Counted from the first letter of the stretch, positions 34,007-44,270 are shown. The stretch: DNA of 64,000 nucleotides from Candidatus Enterousia intestinigallinarum (GCA_944407095.1 OX097180.1:620001-684000), one strand, 5' to 3'. The notes: generated from the letters alone by a model not told the origin. Program-made: numbers and translations.

Positions 34007-34828
34007 TTATAACTTATATCTGTCGTCGTTGATAACAACAACCGCCTTGCGCCGCAGTTGCTTTAATTGTTGATCTGCAATGAACATTGCCTGTTTGAAT
34101 GTGGCGTTTTGTTCAATCATATCGTCCAGTTTTCCGTATTCGTCGGTCTTTTTTGTGCTGCATACCAACAAGACACTGCGGTCAACCACTGGTGACCAGG
34201 TCAGTGGTGCCAATGTCGCTACACGGTCGCGAATGTCGGCGGCCAGTTCGTATTGCATTGCGGTAAATTTTTGCGGCACGCCACCCAAATCGCGCGCCAT
34301 TTGCATTGCGTCATCACAACTGGCGGGACGTGTCAGTTTTGCCGCCACGTCCGCCGGAATATCAACCAGACGTATAATGGTCATTTCAATGGGCAGACCC
34401 TGTTCACGTGCGATGGCGGCGCGTTCCGCGGCAATGTCGGCGGCGGTAACGTCAACTGTGGGTAAAATTGTTCGCGCAACGATTATTTGCCACGCGATTT
34501 CCGCCCGCAGTGCAGACAACGCCATTGCGCGTTCCGTTGCCGATAATTCGCCCAGATTCATTTTTTTCAGTTCTGCCGTAACTGTGTCATCGTCCGGCAC
34601 CGCGTTAAAATTCTGGGCATATGATAATTTAACACTGTCATCAATAATGTTTTGCAATGCCACGCGGCGATTGTCTGTGGATGATTTGCCCTGTTTGTTC
34701 ATCAGCGCGACGCGTGCGGTTACGTCTGCATCCGTTATCGGTGTGCCGTTCACCGACGCAACGACCGATGCTGCATTTGCTGGCATCGCACATACCGCAA
34801 ATAATATTGCTGCAATCAGTTTTTTCAT
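34007..34828 (-). CDS. SurA-like periplasmic chaperone, PPIase domain not evident
   Basis: 273 residues with signal peptide (MKKLIAAILFAVCAMPANAA). The N-terminal chaperone core resembles SurA: ASVVASVNGTPITDADVTARVALM, then VALQNIIDDSVKLSYAQ and a helix-rich stretch. E. coli SurA is 428 residues with two parvulin domains; here only a degenerate ~100-residue C-terminal part remains and I see no parvulin GGDLG motif. Position right after lptD is the classical lptD-surA order, which supports an outer-membrane assembly role. I chose the second in-frame ATG, 10 bases after a GGGGG site. Confidence 0.78.
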   Translation of the reverse strand: MKKLIAAILFAVCAMPANAASVVASVNGTPITDADVTARVALMNKQGKSSTDNRRVALQNIIDDSVKLSYAQNFNAVPDDDTVTAELKKMNLGELSATERAMALSALRAEIAWQIIVARTILPTVDVTAADIAAERAAIAREQGLPIEMTIIRLVDIPADVAAKLTRPASCDDAMQMARDLGGVPQKFTAMQYELAADIRDRVATLAPLTWSPVVDRSVLLVCSTKKTDEYGKLDDMIEQNATFKQAMFIADQQLKQLRRKAVVVINDDRYKL

Positions 34829-34855
34829 ATGTTTCATTCCCCCATATTGTTTACA

Positions 34856-36868
34856 TCAATATTGTTGGCCATTTATACTCATACCAAATTTGAATTGGAA
34901 CGTCGTGGTACCAACATAGTCGTATTTAATCGCATTATCACGACGGTACTGCAACGACAGATAATAACACGGATGAGTATAGAATATTCCGCCTGTGTGA
35001 CGCTGGAACCGGTTGTCGGTCACGTTGTACACTGCATTAAAGCGCACTGCCCACCGTTCTGTCAACTGGATGCCAATCCCGGCGGTAACTTCGTTTATAT
35101 TTTCATCAACGGTGTTTTCATCAATAAACTGTTGGGACCAGATATGTCCGATATTCATATAATTTTTAGAATTTCCAATAAATGCTGATGTTTCAATATG
35201 GCGCAATGACATATCATCCTGGGCCAGGCGGAACCGCGTTGTAAATTGCAGCCATTCGGCATTGTTGTACGACAGTCGTCCCACATAGTCCGATGCGCCA
35301 TTATGAAATCCGCTGTTTGGGTTTGTATATCCGCGGTCATAGAAATCATATGTTTGTCCCAAAAATGCTTCAAACATTTGACCTTTGTCATTAAAAGCGG
35401 CATATCGCACGCCATAGTCCGCATATGTTCCGTTTTCCCATAAATCCAGCCCGGCAAACCGGTTGTCTGAAAACAGCGTTGTATCAGATAAAAATGTTCC
35501 GGCAGAATCGTTGTTCAGTGTAAATTGGTCTTCATCTGTCTTCTGCATAACAGTCAGGCGTGCCCGTGGTTCTATAACCTGGGTCCATTGTGGTGTAACG
35601 CGAAACAGCGGCAATCCCCACTCTACATATCCGCTGGGCAGGAATCGGTCTTTCAGACCTGAAAATTCGGACGCGTCAACCATTTGACTGTTATGGAAAT
35701 TATATACGTCATATCGCGCGGATAAACTTGCCGTGATTCTGTTGCCACCCCACAGCGTCCACGGCGATACAATGCGTGCGTCACCAATCAGACGCTGGGA
35801 CGCGGTACCATCACCAGATATCCCCAGAACATCGGCGTCCAGTGTCAGGTATGTTTCTTTGAACAATGGTGCAGTTTGATACGTGGCACGAACATTGGGC
35901 AGTATATTTCCGGTCGGTGTAGCGTGTGTGTTTGATGTACTGCGCAGTTCCTGGAATATGTGGGCGTCGGCGACAACGTATCCGCTTTGACCGAACAGTT
36001 CGATTTTCGCCCCTGAATCCAAATACGGCTGATCATCATAAAATCCGTATTTTTGCAGGAACGTTTTATCCGATGCGCGTTCCAGAAATATGGTTGCCCG
36101 CGCGTATTCACCCAGTTCGATTACGTCGTTGTTGAATATGTACCAACGATTTTCGCCAGCACGGTTATGCGTGTATGCACCGTTTGTACGAAATTCCGAA
36201 TGCGCCATATTCAGACGGTGTTCCAACTGGAACAAAGGATTTTCCTGGGTCAGGTATGACGCAGTAAATGTCAAATCGTGTGTATCTGAAAAATTCACAT
36301 ACAGCGGCAGGTTTATCTGCGTCCCCATATTATTGGTGGAACCGAAATCCGGCATCAGAAATCCCGTCTTGTATTTAATGCTGGGGTCGGGCATTTCAAA
36401 AAATGGCAACCAGAAAACCGGAATATCATACGTTTTTAACACCGGGCTATAGAATCGCAACATATGATCTTCCATATCGTGGATAATTTTGCGTGTAGAA
36501 ATTTTCCAGGCGTCACCATACACGTCACAATTATCGCACGCGGTAAATGTCGCCTTGTACGCGATGGTTTCGTTACCTTCGCGGACTATGTTGTCGGATT
36601 CTATATACACGTGGTCGCCCAACCACAATTTTATATCGTTGCCGGACAAACTGTCGCCTTGCTGTGACAGGTATGAATCGGTCAGGGTCATACGCTGACC
36701 CGACTGGTTCACAATTTCCGTGTTGCCGGATGTTTTTATTGTTTCCGCCTTTACATCATATTCGATTTTATCCGCTGTGATGGTTTTAGGCGTTTCGACG
36801 TCAATCGACGCGCCGCGGGCTGCGGCTGTTACCAGGCAAAATATTAAAAATGGACTAGTTTTTTTCAT
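34856..36868 (-). CDS. lptD: LPS-assembly outer-membrane protein LptD
   Basis: Outer-membrane barrel that inserts LPS into the outer leaflet. 670 residues: signal peptide (about 1-19), OstA/LptA-like periplasmic domain (ITADKIEYDVKAETIKTSG; GNEIVNQ-like repeats), two closely spaced cysteines at about 113-116 (CDNC), and a long barrel with PVFWLPFFEMPDPSIKYKTGFLMP. Ends with an aromatic strand (TFQFKFGMSI). Start overlaps the lptF stop by four bases. Confidence 0.95.
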   Translation of the reverse strand: MKKTSPFLIFCLVTAAARGASIDVETPKTITADKIEYDVKAETIKTSGNTEIVNQSGQRMTLTDSYLSQQGDSLSGNDIKLWLGDHVYIESDNIVREGNETIAYKATFTACDNCDVYGDAWKISTRKIIHDMEDHMLRFYSPVLKTYDIPVFWLPFFEMPDPSIKYKTGFLMPDFGSTNNMGTQINLPLYVNFSDTHDLTFTASYLTQENPLFQLEHRLNMAHSEFRTNGAYTHNRAGENRWYIFNNDVIELGEYARATIFLERASDKTFLQKYGFYDDQPYLDSGAKIELFGQSGYVVADAHIFQELRSTSNTHATPTGNILPNVRATYQTAPLFKETYLTLDADVLGISGDGTASQRLIGDARIVSPWTLWGGNRITASLSARYDVYNFHNSQMVDASEFSGLKDRFLPSGYVEWGLPLFRVTPQWTQVIEPRARLTVMQKTDEDQFTLNNDSAGTFLSDTTLFSDNRFAGLDLWENGTYADYGVRYAAFNDKGQMFEAFLGQTYDFYDRGYTNPNSGFHNGASDYVGRLSYNNAEWLQFTTRFRLAQDDMSLRHIETSAFIGNSKNYMNIGHIWSQQFIDENTVDENINEVTAGIGIQLTERWAVRFNAVYNVTDNRFQRHTGGIFYTHPCYYLSLQYRRDNAIKYDYVGTTTFQFKFGMSINGQQY

Positions 36869-37923
36869 TTTCTAAATAATACGAATAATATTCCACCCAA
36901 CACCACGATAATCGCCAGCGCCAATAAAACAAATTCTGTAACACTGCTTATCATATTCGACGTTGACATAAATCCGGACATAACGACCGCCATTGCAGCA
37001 ACCGCAACCGCCGGCGCAAAACTGGCACGACGACGCAGCAAAGACGAACGTAACAATATTGCCGTGCACAGTGCGGCCAGTATAAGATTCATTATGGGAC
37101 CCAACAGACGCGTGCTCAATTCCGACAGAACCATTTTGTGCTGACGTTCGTTTGGCGCATCCAGTACGGATTTTATCAGTGTCATTGTCGGCACGCGCCG
37201 CACACGAAATGAATTTTCACCTTCCTTATCAGCAACGTTCAAATCCATATCAAATGTATCAAACGTTCCGGTTGTCAGTGTATCACCGCTGGCCTGTAAT
37301 GACCCGTTTGTCATTACTATGGACAGACCGCGCGCAGTGGACACCAGTTTTCCCTTTTCCGCAAATATTGTAACTGGCGCATCCCTGTCCCGCATATCGG
37401 ACAACATCAGCTGGCTTAAATCGTGACCAGAAACCTTGTCCACATAGACAACCAGACCATCAGCCAGTTGTGTAAAGGCGGATTCCTGTAACTTCATATG
37501 TGCCAGGCCATAACGCAGATTCCATTGCGTTGAATAGAACATTGACTGGGTTGTTGGTACAATCCAAATATTCAATATGAAGTGCAGCACCGTCAACACG
37601 CACGCCAACGCCAGTGCTGGCCGTGCGATTTGTCGTGGTGACAGCCCGGTTGCCGCCATAACAGTTATTTCGTTGTCTGAAATCAGTTTATTATAAACAA
37701 ATATAATTGCGATAAACGTGACAAACGGTATGATGATAGACACGATGAACGGCACCATCAGTATGGTCAGTCCCAAAAAACTGGTCAGTTCCACGCCATA
37801 GTTCAACAGGAACTTCATCATAGACATAATCTGCAGCATCCAGGCCAACCCAGTCAGCACCAGCAACAGCATTATAAAAATCGCGACCAGTTGACGCGTG
37901 AAATATCTGTTCAGTATTTTCAT
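36865..37923 (-). CDS. lptF: LPS export permease, LptF/LptG family
   Basis: Inner-membrane part of the Lpt ABC exporter that lifts LPS toward LptD. 352 residues from MKILNRYFTRQLVAIFIMLL, with three N-terminal membrane segments (about 12-35, 50-80, 95-115), a periplasmic beta-jellyroll (about 125-250) and three C-terminal segments. A perfect-spacing promoter ends 7 bases before this ATG, which rules out the ATG 36 bases upstream. Only one YjgP/YjgQ gene is present, so LptF and LptG cannot be told apart for certain. Confidence 0.9.
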   Translation of the reverse strand: MKILNRYFTRQLVAIFIMLLLVLTGLAWMLQIMSMMKFLLNYGVELTSFLGLTILMVPFIVSIIIPFVTFIAIIFVYNKLISDNEITVMAATGLSPRQIARPALALACVLTVLHFILNIWIVPTTQSMFYSTQWNLRYGLAHMKLQESAFTQLADGLVVYVDKVSGHDLSQLMLSDMRDRDAPVTIFAEKGKLVSTARGLSIVMTNGSLQASGDTLTTGTFDTFDMDLNVADKEGENSFRVRRVPTMTLIKSVLDAPNERQHKMVLSELSTRLLGPIMNLILAALCTAILLRSSLLRRRASFAPAVAVAAMAVVMSGFMSTSNMISSVTEFVLLALAIIVVLGGILFVLFRK

Positions 37924-37930
37924 ATTTCGC

Positions 37931-37959
37931 AGTATAAAGCCCAAAACCCATAGCGTCAA
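37931..37959 (-). promoter_or_regulatory. Promoter of lptF-lptD-surA-like-rlmN
   Basis: Minus-strand -35 TTGACG (37954-37959), spacer 17, -10 TATACT (37931-37936); 7 bases to the ATG. Confidence 0.8.
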
Positions 37960-38012
37960 ATTATATTTACAATTATATTGTGTGGCAACCGCGTAAAAAG
38001 TTCAGTTTTTAC

Positions 38013-38041
38013 TTGCATTTGTTCGATTCGGATTGAATAAT
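38013..38041 (+). promoter_or_regulatory. Promoter of nusA-infB
   Basis: -35 TTGCAT (38013-38018), spacer 17, -10 AATAAT (38036-38041). Confidence 0.55.
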
Positions 38042-38065
38042 ACAGATGTTCTTAAAAGTTTTTTT

Positions 38066-38093
38066 AAGGGCGGGGTTGCAAGACCCCGCCCTT
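38066..38093 (+). promoter_or_regulatory. GC-rich stem-loop in the nusA leader
   Basis: Perfect 10-bp stem AAGGGCGGGG/CCCCGCCCTT with an 8-base loop, between promoter and start. No T-run follows, so it is not an intrinsic terminator; a protein-binding or stability role is possible. Confidence 0.6.
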
Positions 38094-38133
38094 ATGAATA
38101 AAAGAGACATAAAAAACAAGAAGGAGAAACCAA

Positions 38134-39672
38134 ATGTCTTTTGTTTCTATGCCCCGCCAGGATTTGCTGTTGGCTATTGACTCGCTGGCCCAGGAAAAGC
38201 AAATCGACCGCGAAATTGTTATTGAATCGTTAGAGGCAGCAATCGCCAAAATTGCCAAGCATAAGTATGGCGAAGAATTTAATATCACGGCTGAAATAGA
38301 CCGTAAAAACGGGGCAATCCACGTGAAGCGTTTGTTTGAAGTTATTGCATCGCCTGAATCCAAGGGTGATGAATATGATGCTAATACTATGCTGACTGTG
38401 GACGGGGCGAAAAAATATGCCAAAAATCCCCAGGTTGGCGATATTGTTGAAGACCCGCTGCCGGAACCAGAATTTGGCCGTATGGCGTTTCAAACCGCAC
38501 GCCAGATTATGACCGCGCGCGTACGTGACGCTGAAAAGGGTCGCCAGTACGAAGAATTCAAGGATAATATCGGTGACATCGTCAGCGGTGTTGTAAAGCG
38601 TATTGAATTTGGAAACGTATTTGTTGATATCAATGGCAAGGCCGAGGGATATATCAAGGGCACCGAACTGATTCCGGGCGAACGTCTGGCGGTTGGTGAC
38701 CGTGTACGTGCGCTGATTATGGACGTGACGCGTTCCAATACCGGCCCCCAGATTTTCCTGACCCGCACGCATCCGATGTTTATGGAAAAACTGTTTGTTC
38801 AGGAAGTTCCGGAAATATACGAAGGCATAATCAAAATCAAATCCGTTGCCCGTGCCCCCGGCAGCCACGCTAAAATCGCGGTTGAAACCCAGGATCCGTC
38901 CATTGACGCCGTTGGTATGACCGTCGGTATCAAGGGTACGCGTATTCAGCCAGTTATCAATGAATGCCACGGTGAAAAAATCGACGTTATTTTGTATTCG
39001 GACGACCCGGCGGTATTTATCGTCAACGCTATGCAGCCGGCCAAGGTTGCCAAGATTATCGTTGATGAAGACACGCGCAGTGCGGCCGTTGTTGTCAACG
39101 AAGATCAACAGTCACTGGCCATTGGGCGCCGTGGTCAAAACGTCCGCCTGGCGTCACAGTTGACGGGCTGGAACATCGACGTTATGAACGAAGCCCAGGA
39201 ACAAGAACGCCGTGCCAAGGAAGTCAAAGAAAAAACAGAATTGTTTATTTCTGCGCTGGACGTTGATGAAATGCTGGCTCATCTGCTGATTACCGAAGGT
39301 TTCCGTACGATTGAAGAAATCGCGTTTGTCGATATTGGCGAACTGGAAAGCATCGAAGGTTTCAATGCGGAATTGGCGACAGAATTGCAAAATCGTGCCA
39401 AGTCATACCTGGAAAAACAGGAACAGCAATATAAAGAAGACGGTCACAAGTTGGGTATGACAGACGATTTGTTGAACTTCGATTTTATTAAACGTCCGAT
39501 TATAATGCAGTTGGGTAACGCAGGCATAAAATCATTGGATGACTTGGCGGATTTGTCCACGGATGAATTGATTGAAATCCTGGGTGAAGACACGATGAGC
39601 CCGCGTTTGGCTGGTCGCGTTATTATGAAGGCGCGCGAACTGGCGTACGGCATAACCCAGGGCGAAGATTAA
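38134..39672 (+). CDS. nusA: Transcription termination/antitermination factor NusA
   Basis: Binds RNA polymerase and nascent RNA to control pausing, termination and antitermination. 512 residues: N-terminal polymerase-binding domain (about 1-130), S1 domain (GDIVSGVVKRIEFGNVFVDI), KH1 and KH2 (DPSIDAVGMTVGIKGTRIQ; LAIGRRGQNVRLASQLTG), and C-terminal helix-hairpin repeats (about 370-505). Strong AAGGAG site. rimP does not precede it. Confidence 0.97.
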   Translation: MSFVSMPRQDLLLAIDSLAQEKQIDREIVIESLEAAIAKIAKHKYGEEFNITAEIDRKNGAIHVKRLFEVIASPESKGDEYDANTMLTVDGAKKYAKNPQVGDIVEDPLPEPEFGRMAFQTARQIMTARVRDAEKGRQYEEFKDNIGDIVSGVVKRIEFGNVFVDINGKAEGYIKGTELIPGERLAVGDRVRALIMDVTRSNTGPQIFLTRTHPMFMEKLFVQEVPEIYEGIIKIKSVARAPGSHAKIAVETQDPSIDAVGMTVGIKGTRIQPVINECHGEKIDVILYSDDPAVFIVNAMQPAKVAKIIVDEDTRSAAVVVNEDQQSLAIGRRGQNVRLASQLTGWNIDVMNEAQEQERRAKEVKEKTELFISALDVDEMLAHLLITEGFRTIEEIAFVDIGELESIEGFNAELATELQNRAKSYLEKQEQQYKEDGHKLGMTDDLLNFDFIKRPIIMQLGNAGIKSLDDLADLSTDELIEILGEDTMSPRLAGRVIMKARELAYGITQGED

Positions 39673-39692
39673 ACACTAACGGAGTATGTTTT

Positions 39693-42089
39693 ATGGCGAC
39701 ATTGACACTTGGAAAATCTGTAACTATTGACGCGGTGCAAAGTAAAAAGGGCGATGCGGTGTTCGTTGAACGCCGTCGTCGCGTTGTTGCCCCCGGCAGC
39801 AAAGAATTACGCGAAGAACCCGTTGCACCGGCTACACCGCGTAACGCGGCCGATGAAAAGTTGCGTGCTGTGTTGGAAGCTGCGCGTGCCCGCGAAGAAG
39901 AACGCAAACAGCGTGCCGCCGCCGAAGCGGCCGCCACTGCTGCGCGTGAAGCGGAAATTGCACGTGAAAACCGTGAATATGAACAGGTCAAAGAACAGTT
40001 GGCCGCGCGTGAAAATGTCGCCAATGCCACTGAAGCTGCTGCGCCGGTCGAAGCGCCTGCGCCCGTGCAACCCAAAAAGCAGCAGCCCGCGCCCGCACCG
40101 CGTCGCACATCCCGTGATGACGATGATATGGATATGGGCCGTCCGTCCAAGTTTAGCAATGCAAAAAAAGAATTTAAGAAAACGGGCAAGATTTCATTGC
40201 ACGACATTGTGATTGGTGGTGATGGTGATGACGATGATGAAATTGGTCTGCGTGGTGCAAACCGCCGCCGGTCGGAAGCGTCGCTGAAACGTTTCCGTGA
40301 AAAGGCGCGCGCCATATTCACCGCCCCGCAAAAGGTGGAACACGTCGTCACACTGGGGGATACAATCACTGTCAAAGATTTGGCCGCGGCAATGGCTGAA
40401 AAGGTTGGCAATGTAATTAAAAAATTGATGGAAATGGGTATGATGGCATCCCAGAATCAGTCGATTGATGCGGATACGGCGGAATTGATTGCTGGTGAAT
40501 TTGGTGCCAAGGTAAAGCGTGTTGATGTAAAACCGTACGCTGACCAATTGGAACGTCAACCGAACCCGGAAAATTTACAGCCGCGCCCGCCGGTGGTAAC
40601 CGTTGTGGGACACGTTGACCACGGTAAGACATCATTACTGGACGCGTTTCGTCACGCAAACGTTGCTGCACGCGAAGCTGGCGGTATAACTCAGCACGTT
40701 TCCGCGTACGAAGTTAAAACAAAATCTGGTGCGATGATAACGTTCCTGGATACACCGGGACACGAAACATTTACCGCTATGCGTGCACGTGGTGCTCAAA
40801 TGGCGGATATTGTTGTCTTGGTTGTTGCGGCGAACGATTCCATTATGCCCCAGACAATAGAAGCGATAAACCATATTCGCGCAGCCAAGGTTCCGTTTAT
40901 TGTCGCAATCAATAAAATTGATTTGCCTGATGCCGACCCGACACGCGTAAAAACCGACCTGCTGCAGCAAGAGGTTCAAGTCGAAGACCTGGGCGGTGAT
41001 GTTCAGTGTGTTGAAATATCTGCGACCAAGCATATCGGTCTGGAAAAATTGGAAGAAGCAATTTTGCTTCAGGCCGGTATTATGGAACTGCGCGCGGATC
41101 CCGATATGCCCGCTGTTGCATATGTGGTAGAAGCGAAAATGGAACGTGGTCTGGGCGCAACGGCAACAATTTTGATGCGCCAGGGTACATTGAAAATCGG
41201 CGATGTATTTGTTGTTGGTGAAACATTTGGTCGTGTGCGCGGACTGATAAGTTCATCTGGTGAACGTGTAAAGTCCGTAAAGCCGGGTCAGCCGGCGGTT
41301 GTACTGGGGCTGAACGCAGTACCCAGTGCTGGTGACGAACTGCACGTTATGGAAACCGAAGCACAAACCCGTGAAGTTGCCGAATACCGCGCACAAAAGG
41401 CACGTGATCGCGCCAATGCGGTAAAGCGTTCATCGCTGCAGGAACTGTTTGCAAAACGTGACGCGGATAAAAAGTTGGTTCTGCCGGTTGTTTTGCGTGC
41501 CGACGTTCAGGGCAGCGTGGAAGCGATTACTGATATGCTGAAAGACCTGAATTCGGACAAGGCATCGGTTGAAATTCTGTCATCCGGCGTTGGTCAGATT
41601 ACCGAAGGCGACATCCGTCTGGCATCCGCGTCTGGTGCAGTTGTAATCGCGTTCAACGTTCGTGCGGACGCAACCGTGCGCGATATGGCGCGTGCGTCTG
41701 GCGTAGATATCCGCTATCACAGTGTTGTATATCGCATAACCGATGAAATAAAGGAAATCTTGTCTGGAAAATTGGCTCCGGAACGCAAAGAAAACTTTAT
41801 CGGATACGCCGACGTTATCGCATTGTTCACCGTCGGCAAGGGTATTCGTGTTGCTGGATGCCGCGTATCCGAAGGTGTTATAAAGAAAGATGCCTTTGTT
41901 CGTCTGTTGCGTAACAACGTTGTTATATATGACGGCAAAATCGGTGAATTGCGCCGTGAAAAGAACGAAGTAAAGGAAGTATCTGGCGCCGGCGTTGAAT
42001 TTGGTATGTCGTTTGATAAGTACAACGATTTGAAGGAAGGCGACCGTGTTGAATGCTATGAGGTCGAAGAAGTTCGTGCTAAATTGTAA
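39693..42089 (+). CDS. infB: Translation initiation factor IF-2
   Basis: GTPase that brings initiator tRNA to the 30S subunit. 798 residues: a charged Arg/Glu/Ala-rich N-terminal region (about 25-200), IF2N-type segment ([20 protein letters not shown]), G1 motif GHVDHGKTS near residue 306, [16 protein letters not shown], then domains II, III and IV. ylxR, normally between nusA and infB, is missing: only 20 bases separate the genes. rbfA and truB do not follow. Confidence 0.98.
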   Translation: MATLTLGKSVTIDAVQSKKGDAVFVERRRRVVAPGSKELREEPVAPATPRNAADEKLRAVLEAARAREEERKQRAAAEAAATAAREAEIARENREYEQVKEQLAARENVANATEAAAPVEAPAPVQPKKQQPAPAPRRTSRDDDDMDMGRPSKFSNAKKEFKKTGKISLHDIVIGGDGDDDDEIGLRGANRRRSEASLKRFREKARAIFTAPQKVEHVVTLGDTITVKDLAAAMAEKVGNVIKKLMEMGMMASQNQSIDADTAELIAGEFGAKVKRVDVKPYADQLERQPNPENLQPRPPVVTVVGHVDHGKTSLLDAFRHANVAAREAGGITQHVSAYEVKTKSGAMITFLDTPGHETFTAMRARGAQMADIVVLVVAANDSIMPQTIEAINHIRAAKVPFIVAINKIDLPDADPTRVKTDLLQQEVQVEDLGGDVQCVEISATKHIGLEKLEEAILLQAGIMELRADPDMPAVAYVVEAKMERGLGATATILMRQGTLKIGDVFVVGETFGRVRGLISSSGERVKSVKPGQPAVVLGLNAVPSAGDELHVMETEAQTREVAEYRAQKARDRANAVKRSSLQELFAKRDADKKLVLPVVLRADVQGSVEAITDMLKDLNSDKASVEILSSGVGQITEGDIRLASASGAVVIAFNVRADATVRDMARASGVDIRYHSVVYRITDEIKEILSGKLAPERKENFIGYADVIALFTVGKGIRVAGCRVSEGVIKKDAFVRLLRNNVVIYDGKIGELRREKNEVKEVSGAGVEFGMSFDKYNDLKEGDRVECYEVEEVRAKL

Positions 42090-42110
42090 TCAAACGTCGC
42101 TGTGACAACA

Positions 42111-42145
42111 AAAATCACCGCCCAAATTCGGGCGGTGATTTTTTA
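42111..42145. terminator. Bidirectional terminator of infB and der
   Basis: AATCACCGCCC/GGGCGGTGATT hairpin with A-run and T-run. Confidence 0.92.
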
Positions 42146-43480
42146 TTTGTCATCAAACGGATTTTCGTCTTTTTGATATTCAATCACAATCGGCAGATGT
42201 TCCCAATGCAACGCCGATGCCAACCCGCGCCGCAAATATCGTGTGTACGATTCCGGTATGTCAGACGCGCCACCGACATTTATAGTGATTTTCATCGGGT
42301 GGCGTCCCGTCTGGCGGGCGAATTTGATTTTCATCGGGCGTTTCAGTCGTGACATAGGCGGCTGGCGTGCCTCAACCAATTTTTCAACAATGCGGTTTAT
42401 CAAACTGGTTGGTGCGTCGGTGTTGGAAATGTCCCACTGTTCGTAAATTCGGCGGAACATATTTTTTACCCCTGTTCCCGTTTCTGCGGATATAGCCAGT
42501 ATCATCGGCCGAATAATCTGATGAAATGAATTTGTAAATTGGTGTTTCAGTTTCAACAGTTTGTCATCACGCAGTTCTGGTTCGACCAAATCCCATTTGT
42601 TTAATGCCACGCACAGGATTTTACCGGCATCAAATACGCGCGCCGCGATTCCCAATGCCTGGTTTTCAATATTTCGTGTTGCATCCACCACCAGGACGAC
42701 AACGTCCGCTTTGTCAATCGCGTCCAGTGATTTCAGCGCAGACAGCGTTTCAACATCGTCTGTAACGCCCGCCTTGCGGCGCAGGCCGGCCGTATCCATC
42801 AATATTATGTCGCGTCCATAAAAGTTTGCCGGTATTTTCACCGTATCGCGTGTTATACCTGGCGCATCCATCACTATTTGACGATTTTGCCCCAGAATAC
42901 GGTTCACCAATGTCGATTTTCCAACGTTTGGTTGACCCATAATTGCGACTTTTAATTTTTGTGGTGTGGATGTATTGCTTGTGTTGTTTTGCGCGTCAGG
43001 GGCGATTTTATCAATAAATTCATATATCGCATCAAGTCCGGTTTTATGTTCGGCCGAAATTTGCACCGGTGCGCCAAAACCCAGTTTATAAAAATCGTTC
43101 ACGTCGGCCATACGTTTGCCAGATTCTGCCTTGTTCGCCAGCAACAGTACCGGCGCGCGCGTTTTACGGCGTACCGCACGGGCCCAGTCCATATCGGCCC
43201 CCGTCAGTCCGACGCGTCCGTCCACGACAAACAATACCGCATCTGCATCCGCAATCGCGTCCAGTGCAATCATTGTTGAATCTGCCGCGATACCGGATTT
43301 TGCGTTTTCCAGTCCGGCCGTGTCCACAACCGTCCACGCACGGTCGCGCATATCACCGCTGATTGCGTCGCGCGTAACCCCGGGCCGGTCGTGAACCAGT
43401 GCGTCACGCGTTCCCGTCAGCGCATTAAACAGTGTTGATTTGCCCGTGTTTGGGCGACCTGCAATTATTAGTTTTGGCAT
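42143..43480 (-). CDS. der: Ribosome-assembly GTPase Der (EngA)
   Basis: Tandem-GTPase needed for 50S assembly. 445 residues from MPKLIIAGRPNTGKST. The first G domain has GRPNTGKST and DTAGLEN; the second has GQPNVGKST, DTAGLRRKAG and NKWDLVE; the C-terminal KH-like domain follows (KIKFARQTGRHP). The start at 43480 has a GGAAAAAG site and matches the family N-terminus; an ATG four codons earlier is less likely. In related bacteria bamB usually precedes der; here about 6 kb intervene. Confidence 0.96.
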   Translation of the reverse strand: MPKLIIAGRPNTGKSTLFNALTGTRDALVHDRPGVTRDAISGDMRDRAWTVVDTAGLENAKSGIAADSTMIALDAIADADAVLFVVDGRVGLTGADMDWARAVRRKTRAPVLLLANKAESGKRMADVNDFYKLGFGAPVQISAEHKTGLDAIYEFIDKIAPDAQNNTSNTSTPQKLKVAIMGQPNVGKSTLVNRILGQNRQIVMDAPGITRDTVKIPANFYGRDIILMDTAGLRRKAGVTDDVETLSALKSLDAIDKADVVVLVVDATRNIENQALGIAARVFDAGKILCVALNKWDLVEPELRDDKLLKLKHQFTNSFHQIIRPMILAISAETGTGVKNMFRRIYEQWDISNTDAPTSLINRIVEKLVEARQPPMSRLKRPMKIKFARQTGRHPMKITINVGGASDIPESYTRYLRRGLASALHWEHLPIVIEYQKDENPFDDK

Positions 43481-43504
43481 AACTTTTTCCATTGATTTTT
43501 TTTA

Positions 43505-43532
43505 ATTATAAAGCAAAAATATAAATAATCAA
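43505..43532 (-). promoter_or_regulatory. Promoter of der
   Basis: Minus-strand -35 TTGATT (43527-43532), spacer 16, -10 TATAAT (43505-43510). Confidence 0.65.
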
Positions 43533-43546
43533 ATTGGGGGTGTGAA

Positions 43547-44143
43547 ATGATGAAAAAAATCAAAAACGGTTTGAAACACATCAAAGACCTGTTGATAAAT
43601 CCGAAACGCTATTTCACGAAAATTGTTGCCGACGGCAATATGGAAGAAGCAATGTTAAAGGCCTTTATCTATGGTCTGATTGGCGGCTGCTTAGTGCTGT
43701 TGTTGCGTTTAATTGGCGGGGCGACAATAACAATCGGTTCGGTGTTCACGGCGTTGATAATTGTTCCGGTTCTGGCGGTGGCATTGCTGTTCGTGTTTGG
43801 CGGACTGATGATGTTGGTGTCCGAAATAACGGGTGGCGAACGCGATTGGGAAATTGCGATAAAGGGTCTGGCGTCGGTATTCTTTATCTATCCAGTGGTA
43901 TTGGTGTTAAATGCGTTGGCGTTTAATTGCACGTCTATGTGGATAATCAGTTTGATTGTCGATGCATATGTATTGTTCCTGTTTTATAATATCGCGTTGT
44001 ATTGTATGCGTGGCAAACGCAGCAATGTTATCATTGTAATTGCGATATTGGCGTTATTCTTGATAACGGTATATGCAACGGATTATCGTATTGGCTGGTT
44101 TATGTTGAAAAACACCAGTGCGACGTTGGCCTGCCTGTTGTAA
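43547..44143 (+). CDS. Yip1-family integral membrane protein
   Basis: 198 residues with a basic, amphipathic N-terminus (KHIKDLLINPKRYFTKIV) followed by five hydrophobic segments (about 38-60, 66-90, 105-125, 127-148, 155-178). The pattern NPKRYF... then membrane bundle fits the Yip1/DUF1282 domain family, whose bacterial role is unknown. Ribosome site GGGGGTGTGAA. Divergent from der and possibly the first gene of the accessory segment. Confidence 0.7.
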   Translation: MMKKIKNGLKHIKDLLINPKRYFTKIVADGNMEEAMLKAFIYGLIGGCLVLLLRLIGGATITIGSVFTALIIVPVLAVALLFVFGGLMMLVSEITGGERDWEIAIKGLASVFFIYPVVLVLNALAFNCTSMWIISLIVDAYVLFLFYNIALYCMRGKRSNVIIVIAILALFLITVYATDYRIGWFMLKNTSATLACLL

Positions 44144-44156
44144 CGGCGCGTGGGAC

Positions 44157-44185
44157 TTGATTTTTATCGCATTTTGTGATATAAT
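44157..44185 (+). promoter_or_regulatory. Promoter of the tail-fibre-like gene
   Basis: -35 TTGATT (44157-44162), spacer 17, perfect -10 TATAAT (44180-44185); predicted start near 44192. Confidence 0.75.
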
Positions 44186-44208
44186 CGGGTTCAAGAAAAC
44201 AAATTGAC

Positions 44209-44238
44209 GGGTTCGCTGATTTTGGCGAACCCATTTTT
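44209..44238 (+). terminator. First terminator hairpin in the tail-fibre leader
   Basis: GGGTTCGC/GCGAACCC stem (44209-44232) with 8-base loop, then ATTTTT. It lies between promoter and gene. Confidence 0.75.
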
Positions 44239-44245
44239 ATTATCT

Positions 44246-44270
44246 GCGCGTTGTTCGCGCTGTTTTTTTT
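44246..44270 (+). terminator. Second terminator hairpin in the tail-fibre leader
   Basis: GCGCG/CGCGC stem (44246-44260), 5-base loop, then TG and eight T. It ends 18 bases before the ATG. Confidence 0.65.

Noticed and set aside
36865-37959. Longer lptF start at 37959
   Set aside because: That ATG overlaps the -35 box of a well-spaced promoter; the family N-terminus is at 37923.
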